A program made the translations under genes and the position numbers. From assembly GCF_007565055.1 (NCBI RefSeq), contig NC_044560.1:45651030-45715029 (forward strand): a DNA stretch of 64,000 bases. The letters are read 5' to 3'. Below, piece by piece: positions 22,444 through 33,198 of the stretch (its first letter is position 1; each line of letters opens with the position of its first letter). The notes beneath the pieces are model-generated. The model was not told the origin of the DNA, ran no database searches, and was given only the letters and a program-made list of their open reading frames with translations. The DNA comes from Rhinopithecus roxellana (lineage: Eukaryota; Chordata; Mammalia; Primates; Cercopithecidae).

Positions 22444-22921
22444 TCGTTTTTTTTTTTTTTTTTTTTGAGACGGAGTCTCGCTCTGTCGCCCAGGCTGGAG
22501 TGCAGTGGCCGGATCTCAGCTCACTGCACGCTCCGCCTCCCGGGTTTACGCCATTCTCCTGCCTCAGCCTCCCGAGTAGCTGGGATTACAGGCGCCCGCC
22601 TCGTCGCCCGGCTAGTTTTTTGTATTTTTTTTTTTTTTTTTTGAGGCGGAGTCTCGCTCTGTCGCCCGGACTGGAGTGCAGTGGCCAGATCTCAGTTCAC
22701 TGCAAGCTCCGCCTCCCGGGTTTACGCCATTCTACTGCCTCAGCCTCCCGAGTAGCTGGGACTACAGGCGCCAGCCACCTCGCCCGGCTAGTTTTTGTAT
22801 TTTTAGTAGAGACGGGGTTTCACCGTGTTAGCCAGGATGGTCTCGATCTCCTGACCTCGTGATCCGCCCGTCTCGGCCTCCCAAAGTGCTGGGATTACAG
22901 GCTTGAGCCACTGCGCCCGGC
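22444..22921 (-). mobile_element. Three-armed (trimeric) Old World monkey AluY
   Basis: A right arm running to CGGCTAGTTTTTTGTA is followed by a new T-run and a complete Alu. CTCTAGGGGTTT flanks the whole (22432-22443 and 22922-22933), a single 12-bp TSD. No second left arm follows, so it is not a simple Alu-in-Alu insertion. Both units carry monkey-type positions (GTGGCCGGATCTCAGC, CAGGCTTGAGCCACTGC). Confidence 0.93.
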
Positions 22922-23181
22922 CTCTAGGGGTTTAACTAAATTCAGGTTAAACATTTTTGGCAAGAATATTCCTTTAAATTATGTTGTGTACTTTATATTA
23001 CATCCCATCAGGAGGCACGTAACATTCGGTTGTTCACTGTTATTGATGCTAAATATGATCTCTTAGTTAAAATAGTGATTGCCAGATTTCTCCGTTATAA
23101 AGCACTTGTCCATTTTGTAATTAAGTAAAAAAGAAATCTACGGGGCAATATTCTAGTGCTGTGTAAATATCTTATTCATCA

Positions 23182-23191
<10 letters not shown>

Positions 23192-23212
<21 letters not shown>

Positions 23213-23213
23213 A
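23192..23213 (+). repeat. Poly(T) run
   Basis: About 22 consecutive T with no attached SINE or LINE; possibly a microsatellite or a leftover tail. Confidence 0.85.
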
Positions 23214-23214
23214 A

Positions 23215-23700
23215 AGATGGAAGTAAGTATAGCATGTTTATTTGCTGATGGGAACAATCTAGAAAAGAAGGAAAAACTGATGGTATAGGAGAGAGAAGAG
23301 ACAATTGCTAAAGCATACCTCTTGAGTAGATGAGAGAGGATAGGATCCAGTGTGCAACTGGAGAACTAGAATTTAGATATAATCATAGACATTCTCCATA
23401 GTAATTGGATGGAAGTAGATTATATGGATATGAATGCAGGTAGGGTGGTGTATATAGTTGGGAGAGCTTTTGAAATTCTTTTCTAGTTCTTTCTATTTGC
23501 CAATATAATTACTGATTATTTGAAGTAAACTCAGACCAATTTAGGATTCCAGTCTTCCCTGTCTTTCTCCCTACAGTGGCATTTAAGTTCCTTGGGATTT
23601 AATTTGCCATGGCCTCAGGAGAAGGAAAAATCTGGTCTATAATCTCCGCTAATCATTAGTCACTCTCATATCTGCTTCAGTGTCTGTTTTCCTACAGTGA
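23215..23700 (-). mobile_element. Possible L2 internal fragment
   Basis: TTTATTTGCTGATGGGAAC, GATGGTATAGGAGAGAGAAG, CTTGAGTAGATGAGAGAGG and GATCCAGTGTGCAACTGG resemble antisense L2 internal text. Weak and unconfirmed. Confidence 0.35.
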
Positions 23701-23866
23701 CTTCCAGTTCATATAGTCCATGCCTTAGGCCAAGGTGTCTCCTTGTCTTTCAGGATACTTCTGGTACAGGGGTTTTCTTTATGAATCTTGCTGTATTTCT
23801 GGGCTTTAGCCAGGAAGCAAAGCACAAATGTCTTCTTGGAATCTCCCAAACCTATCTGAGATTTCT

Positions 23867-24160
23867 TTTTTTCTGTTTTTGAGACAGCCTTGCTCTGTTG
23901 CCCAGGCTGGAGTGCAGCGGTGCGATCTCGGCTCACTACAACCTTTGCCTCCTGAGTTCCAGCGATTCTGGTGCTTCAGCCTCCCCAGTAGCTGGGACGA
24001 CAGGCGCCTGCTACCACACCCAGCTAATTTTTGTGTTTGTAGTAGAGATGGCATTTCACCATGTTGGCCAGGCTGGTCTTGAACTCATGGCCACAAGCGA
24101 TCCAGTGGCCTTGGCGTCCCAAAGTGCTGGGATTACAGGCATGAGCCACCGTGCCTGGCT
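23867..24160 (-). mobile_element. AluS-like
   Basis: Reverse Alu; TCTGAGATTTCT (23855-23866) and TCTGAGGTTTCT (24168-24179) give a 12-bp TSD with one mismatch and a few extra bases. Confidence 0.95.
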
Positions 24161-24179
24161 GCCCCTTTCTGAGGTTTCT

Positions 24180-25870
24180 ATTGTGATTCCACCCAGGCTT
24201 GGGCCTGGAGAAACCAGAGCACAGGCTCCCTTCTTTGAGACTCACATCAGTAGCAAATTTTATTCCTCTCCTTTCCATTCTCACATCTTTCTTCAGCCTA
24301 ACTTTCAAATACGGATTTTCTATCTTCGTGCCTTATTTCCAATTTTGTTTTTTAGCTACAGACTTTATGTTCTGAGAAGTTTACCCTCCTCTCTTTTAAA
24401 AGAAAACCTTTTCTCTCTCTCAAAAAACAAGCAACCAGCCATACCAACAAAACAAAGCAGAGCACTTGTAGGTTTTTAAGAGGACTTTTGTCAGGAATTT
24501 AAGAACTTTGTTTTTGTTTTTCAAACAAAGAGAAAATCTCTTCTTTGGATTTTACCTTCCCTTGAGTACATAAGCTTTAGCACCAAGCTTTCATTTTAAT
24601 GGTAGAAGAATAAAGGACTTCTTGAGAACAAAAATTATTGAGTAATATTTAAAATGTTCTCCTGCAGATGTATTTTTAAAATATGTATTTCCCTATGATT
24701 ATTCTCTGTCATTGGTGTATTCATCACAATATTGAGTATTTATTTTTAAAAGACCGAAAGAAGCATTTCAGAGTGTTCCAGGGAATGAATGAGAATGGAA
24801 AAAGAAAGATTCCAAAAAGAATGCAGACTGAAATTTAAGGTGGAAAGGAATGTGCTCCGTCTTTGTGCACATTACTGATATTCAATCACTATTGGTCCAT
24901 GGAGTGGAAAATATGAAAGGAATGACTTGAAATGGCATGAACTCATCAAGCAATGTACTGGGTTCCTTTGAAACCACATCTTATTTTTGTTCTCCTAAAG
25001 CAGACAGAGAAAGCAGTGTCATCACCTTTCTGATATTTCAAAGGAAGCTTGGTAATTGCCACTTGGTTCTGCTGGTTCTTTTAATAGGTACCCAAGTGGC
25101 ACAACTCAACATCACATTAATTTAAAAAATATGTGCCATTCTATTTATACATTTTTTTGTAGGCAAGAAGAAATAACTTCTGGGCTTAAATTCAATTTAG
25201 TGACATTCCGTTAAAAAAGAAATAATGTCAGAGATTTGGAAGCTTGTTTTAGAGAATGTACTGAAAAGTGACAATTCACTTTTAAATTTAGGGTAAAATT
25301 TCTGTATCATTTCTCTTTATACATAAATATTAGCTTTATCAACATATTTATAAATGCATATGATGTTACTGGTTATATTATACTTGTACAGTAGTATGTA
25401 TTTGTCATAAGACATATTTATGTAGATACCCTAAAGTTATGGAATCTTGAAGGACACTGCAAGTGTAAATCAATTCAGTGCTTCAAGATATGTTGCTGAA
25501 TAGTGGAGAAGGTAGTCTCTCCTAGAGAGTTCACTCAAATATTCTGTCCTAGAGGCAGCTTTTGTTTCTTAGGTAACTGATTGATTTTAAGGCTGATTCT
25601 TTCACTGCAAAATCGCTTGGAATACTACCTGCTTGAAAATGGACAAAGCAACTTTCCCAAGGTTTATAAAACTGCTTATGTGAGGATCCTTTATAATGTA
25701 TGTAAACTGAAAGACACATTTGAGAGTGCCTACTATTTGTCCTATATGCATTCTTTTAAAATGAATGTCTCCCAAATCATGTGCATATGCTGACTGTAAA
25801 TACAACCTTTTACTAGGTGATACACAGTTGTGGGTCACAGCCTGTCCCTGAAATGCCACCCCCCTTTTCT
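24180..25870. other. Unique stretch, repeat-free
   Basis: About 1.7 kb with no repeat I recognise and no gene. Frames of 60-90 codons exist on both strands without domains. Confidence 0.5.
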
Positions 25871-25874
25871 ATAT

Positions 25875-26205
25875 CCATATCAATCCTTCCCATTCATTAA
25901 GGCCCAGCTGCTTCTTCTCCATGAAACCTTGCTTGATTCCATTAGCCCATAGTGATTTCTCTCTCTCTCATCCCTGGGAACAGTTACTGTCTGCCTCATC
26001 CATTTGGTTTTTCTCACTTTGGCTTGGAACCAGTAGTTTGCAAGGTTATTTAAATTTTTCTGTTTTTCTGTCACATCTCTTCACCTGGATTGCAGACTCT
26101 TGGAGATCATGGACCAGGTGCAGCAAGTCTTCACATCGCCTTACTTTGCTCAGCATAGGGTGAATGCTTAGTACCTTATTTGTTAAGTGAATGAATGAAA
26201 CAAGT
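25875..26205 (+). mobile_element. L2 3' end
   Basis: TTAAGGCCCAGCTGCTTC, TCCATGAAACCTTGCTTG, GGATTGCAGACTCTTGG, ATCATGGACCAGG and terminal GTGAATGAATGAAAC follow the sense L2 3' end to its TGAA tail. Confidence 0.75.
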
Positions 26206-26576
26206 GTCAGTTTCATGAACCACCGCAAAAGACCATTTGCAAATGTGGTCTGTGAACTAGAATTAGCATAAGATATATGTCTTCAAAGGATAATAGAGTC
26301 TCAGGAGGAGAAGACACTTTATGGGCTACCTAGTTTATCCAGCACCCTGATGTGTACATTTCCTCTGCAGGGCAGAGTTGACCCCCTCAGACTGAATATC
26401 TCCCATGATTCAGAATGAACACCTAAGTAACATGGAATTTTCAGGTACTATAGTAAAATGGATAAGCATGATAAATTTTCAACCAGATTATCTGGGTTTA
26501 AATCTACTCTTCCCTAATATCTCTCTAATCTTGGACAAGCTCTTAGGTTTCTTCACTGTTAAACTGAAATGATCAA

Positions 26577-26905
26577 ACAAACTCGCAGTTTATTGTTTGC
26601 AATTCTAAAATCCAAAATCTCTGAAAAACAAAAGTTTTTGTAACTTATTTGTCAGGAAAAATCTGCCCTGGACTGAACTTCTAAATCTAACTTAAATAGA
26701 TAGGAGGTTATTTATATTCTTTATGTTTCCACTAGTGGGTACTTCTCTGTAAAAATATTAATGTATTTGACTATGGGGCATTGCCCCAGATCCTGCTAGA
26801 GGTGTTACGTACAGTATATGTGCTCTATTAATTTTCTGAAGAGTTTGAATACCAAAACATATCTGGCTTCCGAGTGGTTCAGATAAGAGATCATGGACTT
26901 CTATT
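26577..26905. mobile_element. Tigger-like non-autonomous DNA transposon
   Basis: ATTCTAAAATCCAAAATCTC, GCATTGCCCCAGATCCTG, ACATATCTGGCTTCCGAG and GTTCAGATAAGAGATCATGG resemble Tigger-derived elements whose termini read 'TTCGGATAAGGGATACTCAA'. Family not assigned. Confidence 0.45.
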
Positions 26906-26997
26906 ACCTATTCATAGCATTGTTATGAAGATTAAATGAGATAATAGATGGGAACCATTTAGCACAGGGCCTGGAATATAATAAGTCCTTAATAACT

Positions 26998-27885
26998 ACA
27001 ATCAGATATCATCTCACCGCAGTTAAAATGGTTTATATCCAAAAGACAGGCAACAACAAATGCTGACGATAAAGTGGAGAAAAGGAAACCCTCTGTTGGT
27101 GGGAATGTAAATTACTACAAGCGCTATGAAGAACAGTTTGGAGGTACCTCAAGAAACTGAAAATAGGGCTACCATATAATCCAGCAATTCCATTGTTGTG
27201 TATATATCCCTGTCTCCCAAAAAGGAAATCAGTGTATCAAAGAGATATCTGCAATCCCACATTTGTTGCAGCACGTCCACAATAGCCAAACTTTGGAACA
27301 ACCTAAGTGTCCATCGACAGATGAATGGATAAAGAAAATGTGGTATTTATACACAATGGAGTACTATTTGGCCATGAAAAAGAAGATCTTGTCATTTGCA
27401 ACAACATGGATGGAACTGGAAGTCATTATGCTAAGTGAAATAAGCCAAGCACAGAAAGACAGACATCGCATGTTTTTACTTATTTGTGGGATCTAAAAAT
27501 CAAAACAGTCGAGCTCTTGGAGATATAGAGCAGAAGGAGGATTACTAGAGGATGGGAAGGGTAGTGGGGGGTGGGAGGGAGGTGGGGATGGTAAATGGGT
27601 ACAAAAAAATAGTTGGAAAGAATGAATAAGACCTAGCATGTGATAGTACAACAGGGGGACCATAGTCAACAATAATTTAATTGTACATTTCAAAATAACT
27701 AAAAGAGTATAATTGGATTGTTTGTAACACAAAGGATTAATGCTTGAGGAGACGGATACCTATTTTACATGGTGTGATTATTATGTATTGCATGCCTATA
27801 TCAAAATGTCTTACGTACCCTGTAAATACATATGCCAACTATGTAGCCACAAAAATTAAAATAAAAACTAAAAAAAAAAAACTTA
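26998..27885 (+). mobile_element. L1P/L1MA, 5'-truncated
   Basis: Sense L1 3' end: ATGGTTTATATCCAAAAGAC, AACCTAAGTGTCCATCGAC, AACATGGATGGAACTGG, TATGCTAAGTGAAATAAGCC, a G-rich 3'UTR near 27560 and an A-tail at 27868. CTTAATAA at both junctions is the likely TSD. The frame at 27263-27496 is the last part of ORF2. Confidence 0.9.
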
Positions 27886-28523
27886 ATAAGTATCAGCTAA
27901 TGTTATTGGTACTTATATTTTAAATTAATCACATTGGGCTTTTTGTGAACATAAAGTTTCTTTCTTGGAACACTTTATGTTTAGTATGTATAGGAGTACT
28001 GCTATTTTTCTTATTCCCTAACGAACAAATGACTATCCCAGGAAGCTAAAGTGTCCTTAAAAATAAAATTATACTTATGATTGAACTTTTATTATTGACT
28101 TTTATTTTAGAAGAGCCTGCTGAAATGTACTCATTCTTATTCATTTGTTTATCACTTCATTCATTTTACAAAGGTGTATTGGGCAATTTGCTAGTTTCTG
28201 TTGGCCTAACAATAAATAAACAGACATTGTCCCTACCTTCCTACAGCTTATAGTCTAGTGGACACAAATATTTTTTTCCTGTTGATTCATTCTTTCATTT
28301 ATTCAACAAACAATTATTGAGTACTTATTATATACTAGACACTATTCTAGTATATAATGGCAATAGGGATACAGCAGTTATTGAGGCAGACAAGGTTTCT
28401 CTATAAAATTCATTTTTTAGTGACAAGAGATAGATAGTAAACAAAGAAGCAAACAAATAAACACAATATTTTCAAGTGAGAATAAATTCAATGGAGGACA
28501 TAAAATAGTCTTATGTGCTAGAG

Positions 28524-29393
28524 CAGTGATCCCCAACCTTTTTTGGCGCCAGAGACCAGTTTTGTGGAAGACAGTATTTCCACAGACTGGAGTTGGAGAG
28601 ATGGTTTTGGGATGATTCAAGTGCATTACATTTGTTGTGCACTTTATTTCTATTAGTATGTTGTAATATGTAATGAACTTGCCATAATATAGAATCAGTG
28701 GGGGCCCTGAGCTTGTTTTTCCACAACTAGATGGTCCCATCTGGGGGTGACAGGAGACAGTGACAGATCGTCAGGCATTAGATTCTCATAAGGAGCATGC
28801 AACCTAGATCCCTCGCAGGTGCAGTTCACAATAGAGTTCGCACTCTTATGAGAATCTAATGCTGCCACTGATCTGATGGGAGGCAGGGCTCAGGTGATAA
28901 TGCCAGCAATGTGGAGCGGCTATAAATATGGATGAAGCTTTGCTCACTCTCCCACTGCTCACCTTCACCTCCTGCTGTGCAGACTGGTTCTTTTTGTTGT
29001 TGTTGCTTGTTTTTGGTTTTTTTGTTTGTTTGTTTGTTTGTTTTCTGAGGCGGAGTCTCGCTCTGTCGCCCAGGCTGGAGTGCAGTGGCGGGATCTCGGG
29101 TCACTGCAAGCTCCACCTCCTGGGTTCACGCCATTCTCCTGCCTCAGCCTCCTGAGTAGCTGGGACTACAGGCATCTGCCACCACGCCTGGCTAATTCTT
29201 TTTGTATTTTAGTAGAGACGGGGTTTCACCGTGTTAGCCAGGATGGTCTCAATCTCCTGACCTCATGATCCGCCCGTCTCGGCCTCCCAAAGTTCTGGGA
29301 TTACAGGCGTGAGCCACCACACCCAGCCGCAGACTGGTTCTTAACAGGCCACAGACTGGTACTGGTTTGTGGCCCATGGGTTGGGGACCCCTG
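28524..29393. mobile_element. MER1A (hAT-Charlie) split by AluY
   Basis: Terminal inverted repeats CAGTGATCCCCAACC and GGTTGGGGACCCCTG flank the element. TGCTAGAG (28516-28523) and CGCTAGAG (29394-29401) give the 8-bp TSD expected for hAT. Without the Alu it is about 520 bp, the size I know for MER1A. No transposase. Confidence 0.88.
28993..29328 (-). mobile_element. AluY in MER1A
   Basis: Reverse Alu with (TTTG)n tail, bounded by GCAGACTGGTTCTT at 28979-28992 and 29329-29342, a perfect 14-bp TSD. Confidence 0.97.
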
Positions 29394-29540
29394 CGCTAGA
29401 GAGTGACATAGTACATGTGAGGATGGAGCTACTTTAGATAGGGTAATCAGGGAAGGCTTGGTTAAGAAATGATACTTGAACTGAGGCCATGGATTGGATA
29501 CAGATTGACTGAATGTGACAGACTTAAAAATAATAGAGGC

Positions 29541-29810
29541 GACCAGGCTCACGCCTGTAATCCCAGCACTTTGGAAGGCCGAGGCTGGCGGATCACAAGG
29601 TCAGGAGATCCACGGTGAAACCCCGTCTCTACTAAAAAAAATACAAAAAATTAACCAGGCACGGTGGCGGGCGCCTGTAGTCCCAGCTACTCGGGAGGCT
29701 GAGGCAGGAGAATGGCGTGAACCCGGGAGGCGGAGCTTACAGTGAGCCGAGATTGCGCCACTGCACTCCAGCCTGGGCGACAGAGTGAGACTCCGCCTCA
29801 AAAAAAAAAA

Positions 29811-29840
<30 letters not shown>
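29541..29840 (+). mobile_element. AluY with (AAT)n tail
   Basis: Sense Alu whose first bases are condensed to GACCAGGCTCACGCC. It ends in an (AAT)n microsatellite (about 29812-29841) and is flanked by AATAATAGAGGC on both sides. Confidence 0.95.
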
Positions 29841-29841
<1 letters not shown>

Positions 29842-29854
29842 GAGGCTTAAAACC

Positions 29855-30262
29855 AGATAGACATTAATTTTTTTTCTCAAAAAGTTTTTCACCAAGTTCT
29901 GCTTCACCAAGTTATCTGGGGCCTAGAGTCCTTCCATCTGTTGCTCTATCGTTCTTTGAGTGTCACACACATGGTTCAATACGGTTAACCACCAGGGTTA
30001 CACTCCAGCCAATGGGAAATCCAAAGGGGGAGAAAGAAAGTATCCCTTTATAAAAATGTACTCCCTTTCAGGGAATAACCCTCAAACTAGACACATTTCT
30101 TCCCATCCCATTGGCCAGGACGTAATAATAGGGCTATATCTAGTTGCCTGCTAGGAAATGTAATTTTTACTTGAGTAATCATGTACTCAGCTAAATATTC
30201 TATTAGTATGGCAGAAGGGGTGAATAGATATTGGAGGACTATAAGTCTCTGCTAAGACCTGA
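29855..30262 (+). mobile_element. Unclassified old interspersed repeat
   Basis: GGGGCCTAGAGTCCTTCCATC, ACTCCAGCCAATGGGAAATCC, TCCCATTGGCCAGGAC and ATTGGAGGACTATAAG match a repeat I recognise by text but cannot name. The 64-codon frame at 29960-30154 is part of it. Confidence 0.45.
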
Positions 30263-30689
30263 ATAATGATATGGAGCCAGGGGAAGAACAACTTGGGCAA
30301 TAGCATTCCAAGCAGAAAGAATAGAATTTCAATGACCCTGAGCAGAGGTGGGTTTTCCATGAAGATAAATGGAGCTTAAGCATCAGGGCATCTCGCTTGC
30401 ATTGGCACCGTCCAACACCCCACGCTTAATTTTATATAATTGTACCTAAACTGAATAAGCTTCAAACCCTACAAAACCTTTATCAGACCCTGGCTCTGAG
30501 GAAGGAACGTGGTAGGCGTGAAAGGAGATCACTATGTATGGAGCAGAATGAGCAAAAGAGAGAGCAGAACTAAGTGAAATTGGGCAGGTAAGTAGGGAAT
30601 GGCTCATAGAGAATGTTATATGAAAAGTTAGATTTTGTTTTAATGTAATAGGAAACCTCTGGAGAACTTTAAGAAGAAAAAAATGAAAT

Positions 30690-31005
30690 TTGATTTATAT
30701 TTACTCTGAAGGAGACATACAAGAAAATGTTCACTGGGAAATTTAAAGCAACCCACCATACATAAACAGGATGGATTAATAAATTGGTAAGTTGTGGTAT
30801 ATTCATAAGGGGCATATTTTGAAGTAGTGAAATGAATAAATTAGTTTTACATATATCAATATAGCTAAATCTCAAAAATATAATGTTGATCAAAAGGAGA
30901 AAATTTTGACACTAACGTACAGTATAATTTAATTTATGCGTGATTTTATTTATATAAAGTTTAAAGTCATTCAAATCAATATCTTAAGGGTACATACTGT
31001 AGAAA
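30690..31005 (+). mobile_element. L1M 3' fragment
   Basis: ACAGGATGGATTAATAAATTG, GTGGTATATTCATAAGGG, AATATAATGTTGATCAAAAGG and ATTTATATAAAGTTTAAAG are a diverged L1M 3' end in sense. Confidence 0.65.
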
Positions 31006-31170
31006 AGACGGTGAGTTGCCTACCAAATATCTAGTCTCTTATTCCATAATGGCAGAAATTTACTTTTATTGTGGTAGGGATATGTCCAAGTGGAAAACTA
31101 TTTTTCAGCTTCTCTTGCAGATATAGGTTATGTCATGGTTCTGAAAAAAGAATGTAAGCAGAGGTTAGGA

Positions 31171-31437
31171 GGCTGGGCGTGGTGGCTCATGCCTGTAATC
31201 TCAGCACTTTAGAAGGCTCAGGCAGGCAGATCACTTGAGCCTAGGAGTTTGAGACCAGCTTGGGCACCATGGGGAAACCCCACCCCCATAAAAAATACAA
31301 AAATTAGCCAGCCATGGTGGTGTGTGCCTGTAGTCCCAGCTACTCGGGAGGCTGGGAGGGAGTGAAGTGGGAGGATCACTTGAGCTGGGGAGATAGAGGT
31401 CACAGTGAACTGAGATTGCACCACGGCAAAAAAATTA
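31171..31437 (+). mobile_element. AluJ-like, lacking the 3' end
   Basis: Sense Alu starting GGCTGGGCGTGGTGGCTC. It stops at GATTGCACCACGGC and passes straight to an A-run, missing the final 'CTCCAGCCTGGGC...CTGTCTC' part. Confidence 0.93.
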
Positions 31438-31499
31438 TGTAAAAACGTTAAACTCCCATTTCTTTATAAACCCCTATTGTTTGGGTTTTCTGTTACATG

Positions 31500-31553
31500 C
31501 AGATTAACTCAATCCCAAATGATATTCAGATTAACTCAATCCCAAATGATATT
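31500..31553 (+). repeat. 27-bp perfect tandem duplication
   Basis: The unit starts CAGATTAACTCAATCCC and ends AAATGATATT. It occurs twice back to back without mismatch, implying a recent duplication. Confidence 0.95.
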
Positions 31554-31559
31554 CATGAA

Positions 31560-31804
31560 TTTTTATTAAAAGTAAAATCCCATCTATAGAAATAAAAATT
31601 ACTAAATTAACTAAATTTAGGACAATTATTATTTCTAAAGTGAGAATAATGTGAATGGAACTGGGAATGATACATAGATCCTTCAGTTATATTTTATGTC
31701 TTAAAGAAAAAGACCTGAAGCAAATATGATAATATTTTTTAAAGTTAGGTGATGGACCCATGGGTATTCACACTTTTTTTTTTATATGTGTGAATTATTT
31801 CATT
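31560..31804 (+). mobile_element. L1M 3' terminal fragment
   Basis: AGTTAGGTGATGGACCCATG, GTATTCACACTTTTTTT and GTGAATTATTTCATTTTTAAAA resemble the end of old L1M/L1ME elements. Confidence 0.5.
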
Positions 31805-32200
31805 TTTAAAAAGATCTGACAGCTGTGTGGAGAAAGAGTGGAGATACAGAAGTCGGAGGCTCTTGTAGCGATGCAGGTGAGAGACGATGGGTTGCATTAG
31901 AGTAGGAAAGAATGTATTTGTAATAGAGTTGGGAGTAGAGCCTACAGGATTTCATAATAAATTGTATGGAGTTGTGAGAGGAGGAGGAAAATCAAGCATG
32001 ACTCTTGCTTTTTTGGTATGAGCAACTGGGTAGATGGTGGTACCACTGAGACGTGGATGACTGAGGAAGGAGCAAGCTTAGGCAGGGTGGCAATCAAGAG
32101 TTTGATTTTGGACAGTTGAGGTCAACATGTCTAAGTGGAAATGTCAAGCAGGCAACTTGATGTAGGAGATTGTGAAGCTAGGACTTGTTTAAGGACTTCC

Positions 32201-33154
32201 AGAATATGCAATCAGATTGGTTTTTCCTCTGTGTATCCCTATGGAGTCTTGTTTATTATCTTCCCTTTGACCTTCTTTGATAGGGATTTGGAACTTGGAA
32301 AAAGGAAAGTGACAGAGTTGGGATAATTCTCTGTGAAACCTCCCATACTTGTCTTCAAGTGGCTCCTTGGAAGTAAGCACAAGATAATAGTGCCGGGTTT
32401 AATAATCAGTGATTATTAATATGAATTTCATGCATTTTTGGTCATTTAGTCAGGGATTTGGGCTTTTAATCTTGGAAGTGTGCAGGAAAGGGTATCAGCT
32501 TAATATCAATTCCGTTGTGCCTAATGTTGGCCTTAGCTAGTATCCTTCCTAAATCCAAGGGAGCACAGTCTAGTATTTAATAAATACTGTGGTAAAAGTT
32601 GTGAATAATTATTTACATATGTTAAAGTAAAAAATTCACTAAATTAATCCCAAATATGTTAGGAGAGCTTTTTTTTTTCAACACATAAAAACAAACGCAA
32701 CCATTAATAGAAAGTCTGGTATATACCATACACTTTACATACATTAATATTCATCCTTGCAAACCTTTTATGAGGTAGATACTTTTATTATTCTGTATTA
32801 CTTAACCTTTTGGAAACTCACTTTTTGTTTCAGAAACAAGAATTATAATAGTATATATGTGAAAGATTTTTGCTATAAGTAAACTTTGATTAAACTGATA
32901 CCTGTGGAATCTTTTAATGCCATAAGTAGAAGTCAACAAAGAAATGAATATTTTCTGAGAAAAGTGATAGATTTGAAAAACTTCAGGCTTGAGTGAAGGG
33001 CTCTAATTCTTATCGATAAAGAGCACTTTTATTGAAATATAGACATATACAGTGGCACATTCTTAAATAAATGGCTTTAATGTTTAAAAATCCAGTGTAG
33101 GGAAACCAAACTGTGATTAAAATTTAAAAGGTTTGATAAATAGCTTTTAAATTA
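32201..33154. other. Mostly unique stretch with MIR-like piece
   Basis: About 32715-32830 (CATACACTTTACATACATTAA, TTTTATGAGGTAGATAC) is probably an antisense MIR remnant. The remainder is unclassified AT-rich DNA. Confidence 0.5.
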
Positions 33155-33198
33155 ATTGTGTGGGTGCGTGCGTGCGTGTGTGTGTGTGTGTGTGTGTT
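33155..33198 (+). repeat. (GTGC)n/(TG)n microsatellite
   Basis: GTGCGTGCGTGCGTG followed by about 11 TG units; alternating purine-pyrimidine, Z-DNA prone, likely polymorphic. Confidence 0.95.

Larger units (their letters stand above)
21545..23190 (-). mobile_element. L1ME-type fragment, nested
   Basis: ATTTCAAACCTACAGAAAATTG, ACAATACCACTATCACATC, CCATCAGGAGGCACGTAAC and CCAGATTTCTCCGTTATAAAG follow an old L1ME-type 3' region. An AluJ and a three-armed AluY interrupt it. Related text recurs at 47765-48043. Confidence 0.6.
26440..27912 (+). mobile_element. MIR split by a DNA transposon and an L1
   Basis: Piece 1 (26440-26576): GATTATCTGGGTTTAAATC, CTAATCTTGGACAAGCTC. Piece 2 (26910-26998): GATTAAATGAGATAATAG, CACAGGGCCTGGAATATAATAAG. 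Piece 3 (27886-27912): CTTAATAAGTATCAGC. The order is that of one sense MIR stretched over about 1.5 kb by two insertions. Confidence 0.72.
31010..31555 (+). mobile_element. Ancient LTR-like repeat split by Alu
   Basis: CAGCTTCTCTTGCAGATATAG before the Alu, and TAAACCCCTATTGTTTGGG plus TTTTCTGTTACATGCAG after it, are the same family as 3130-4240 and 46495-46850. A 27-bp tandem duplication lies at its 3' edge. Confidence 0.5.
28135..32200 (-). mobile_element. One L2 in four pieces
   Basis: Successive antisense L2 blocks lie at 28135-28523 (CAACAAACAATTATTGAG, GATACAGCAGTTATTGAGG), 29394-29530 (TTTAGATAGGGTAATCAGGG), 30265-30680 (GCATTCCAAGCAGAAAG, TAGGAAACCTCTGGAG) and 31805-32200 (ATCTGACAGCTGTGTGG). 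The order matches an antisense L2. Intervening DNA is MER1A, Alu, an old unclassified repeat, L1M and an LTR-like repeat. Confidence 0.7.

Noticed and set aside
22500..22862. 120-codon frame with PPPGF/SSWDYR text
   Set aside because: Characteristic translation of antisense Alu. The same applies to frames at 5212, 7343, 23898, 40830, 48000, 58493, 62078 and others.
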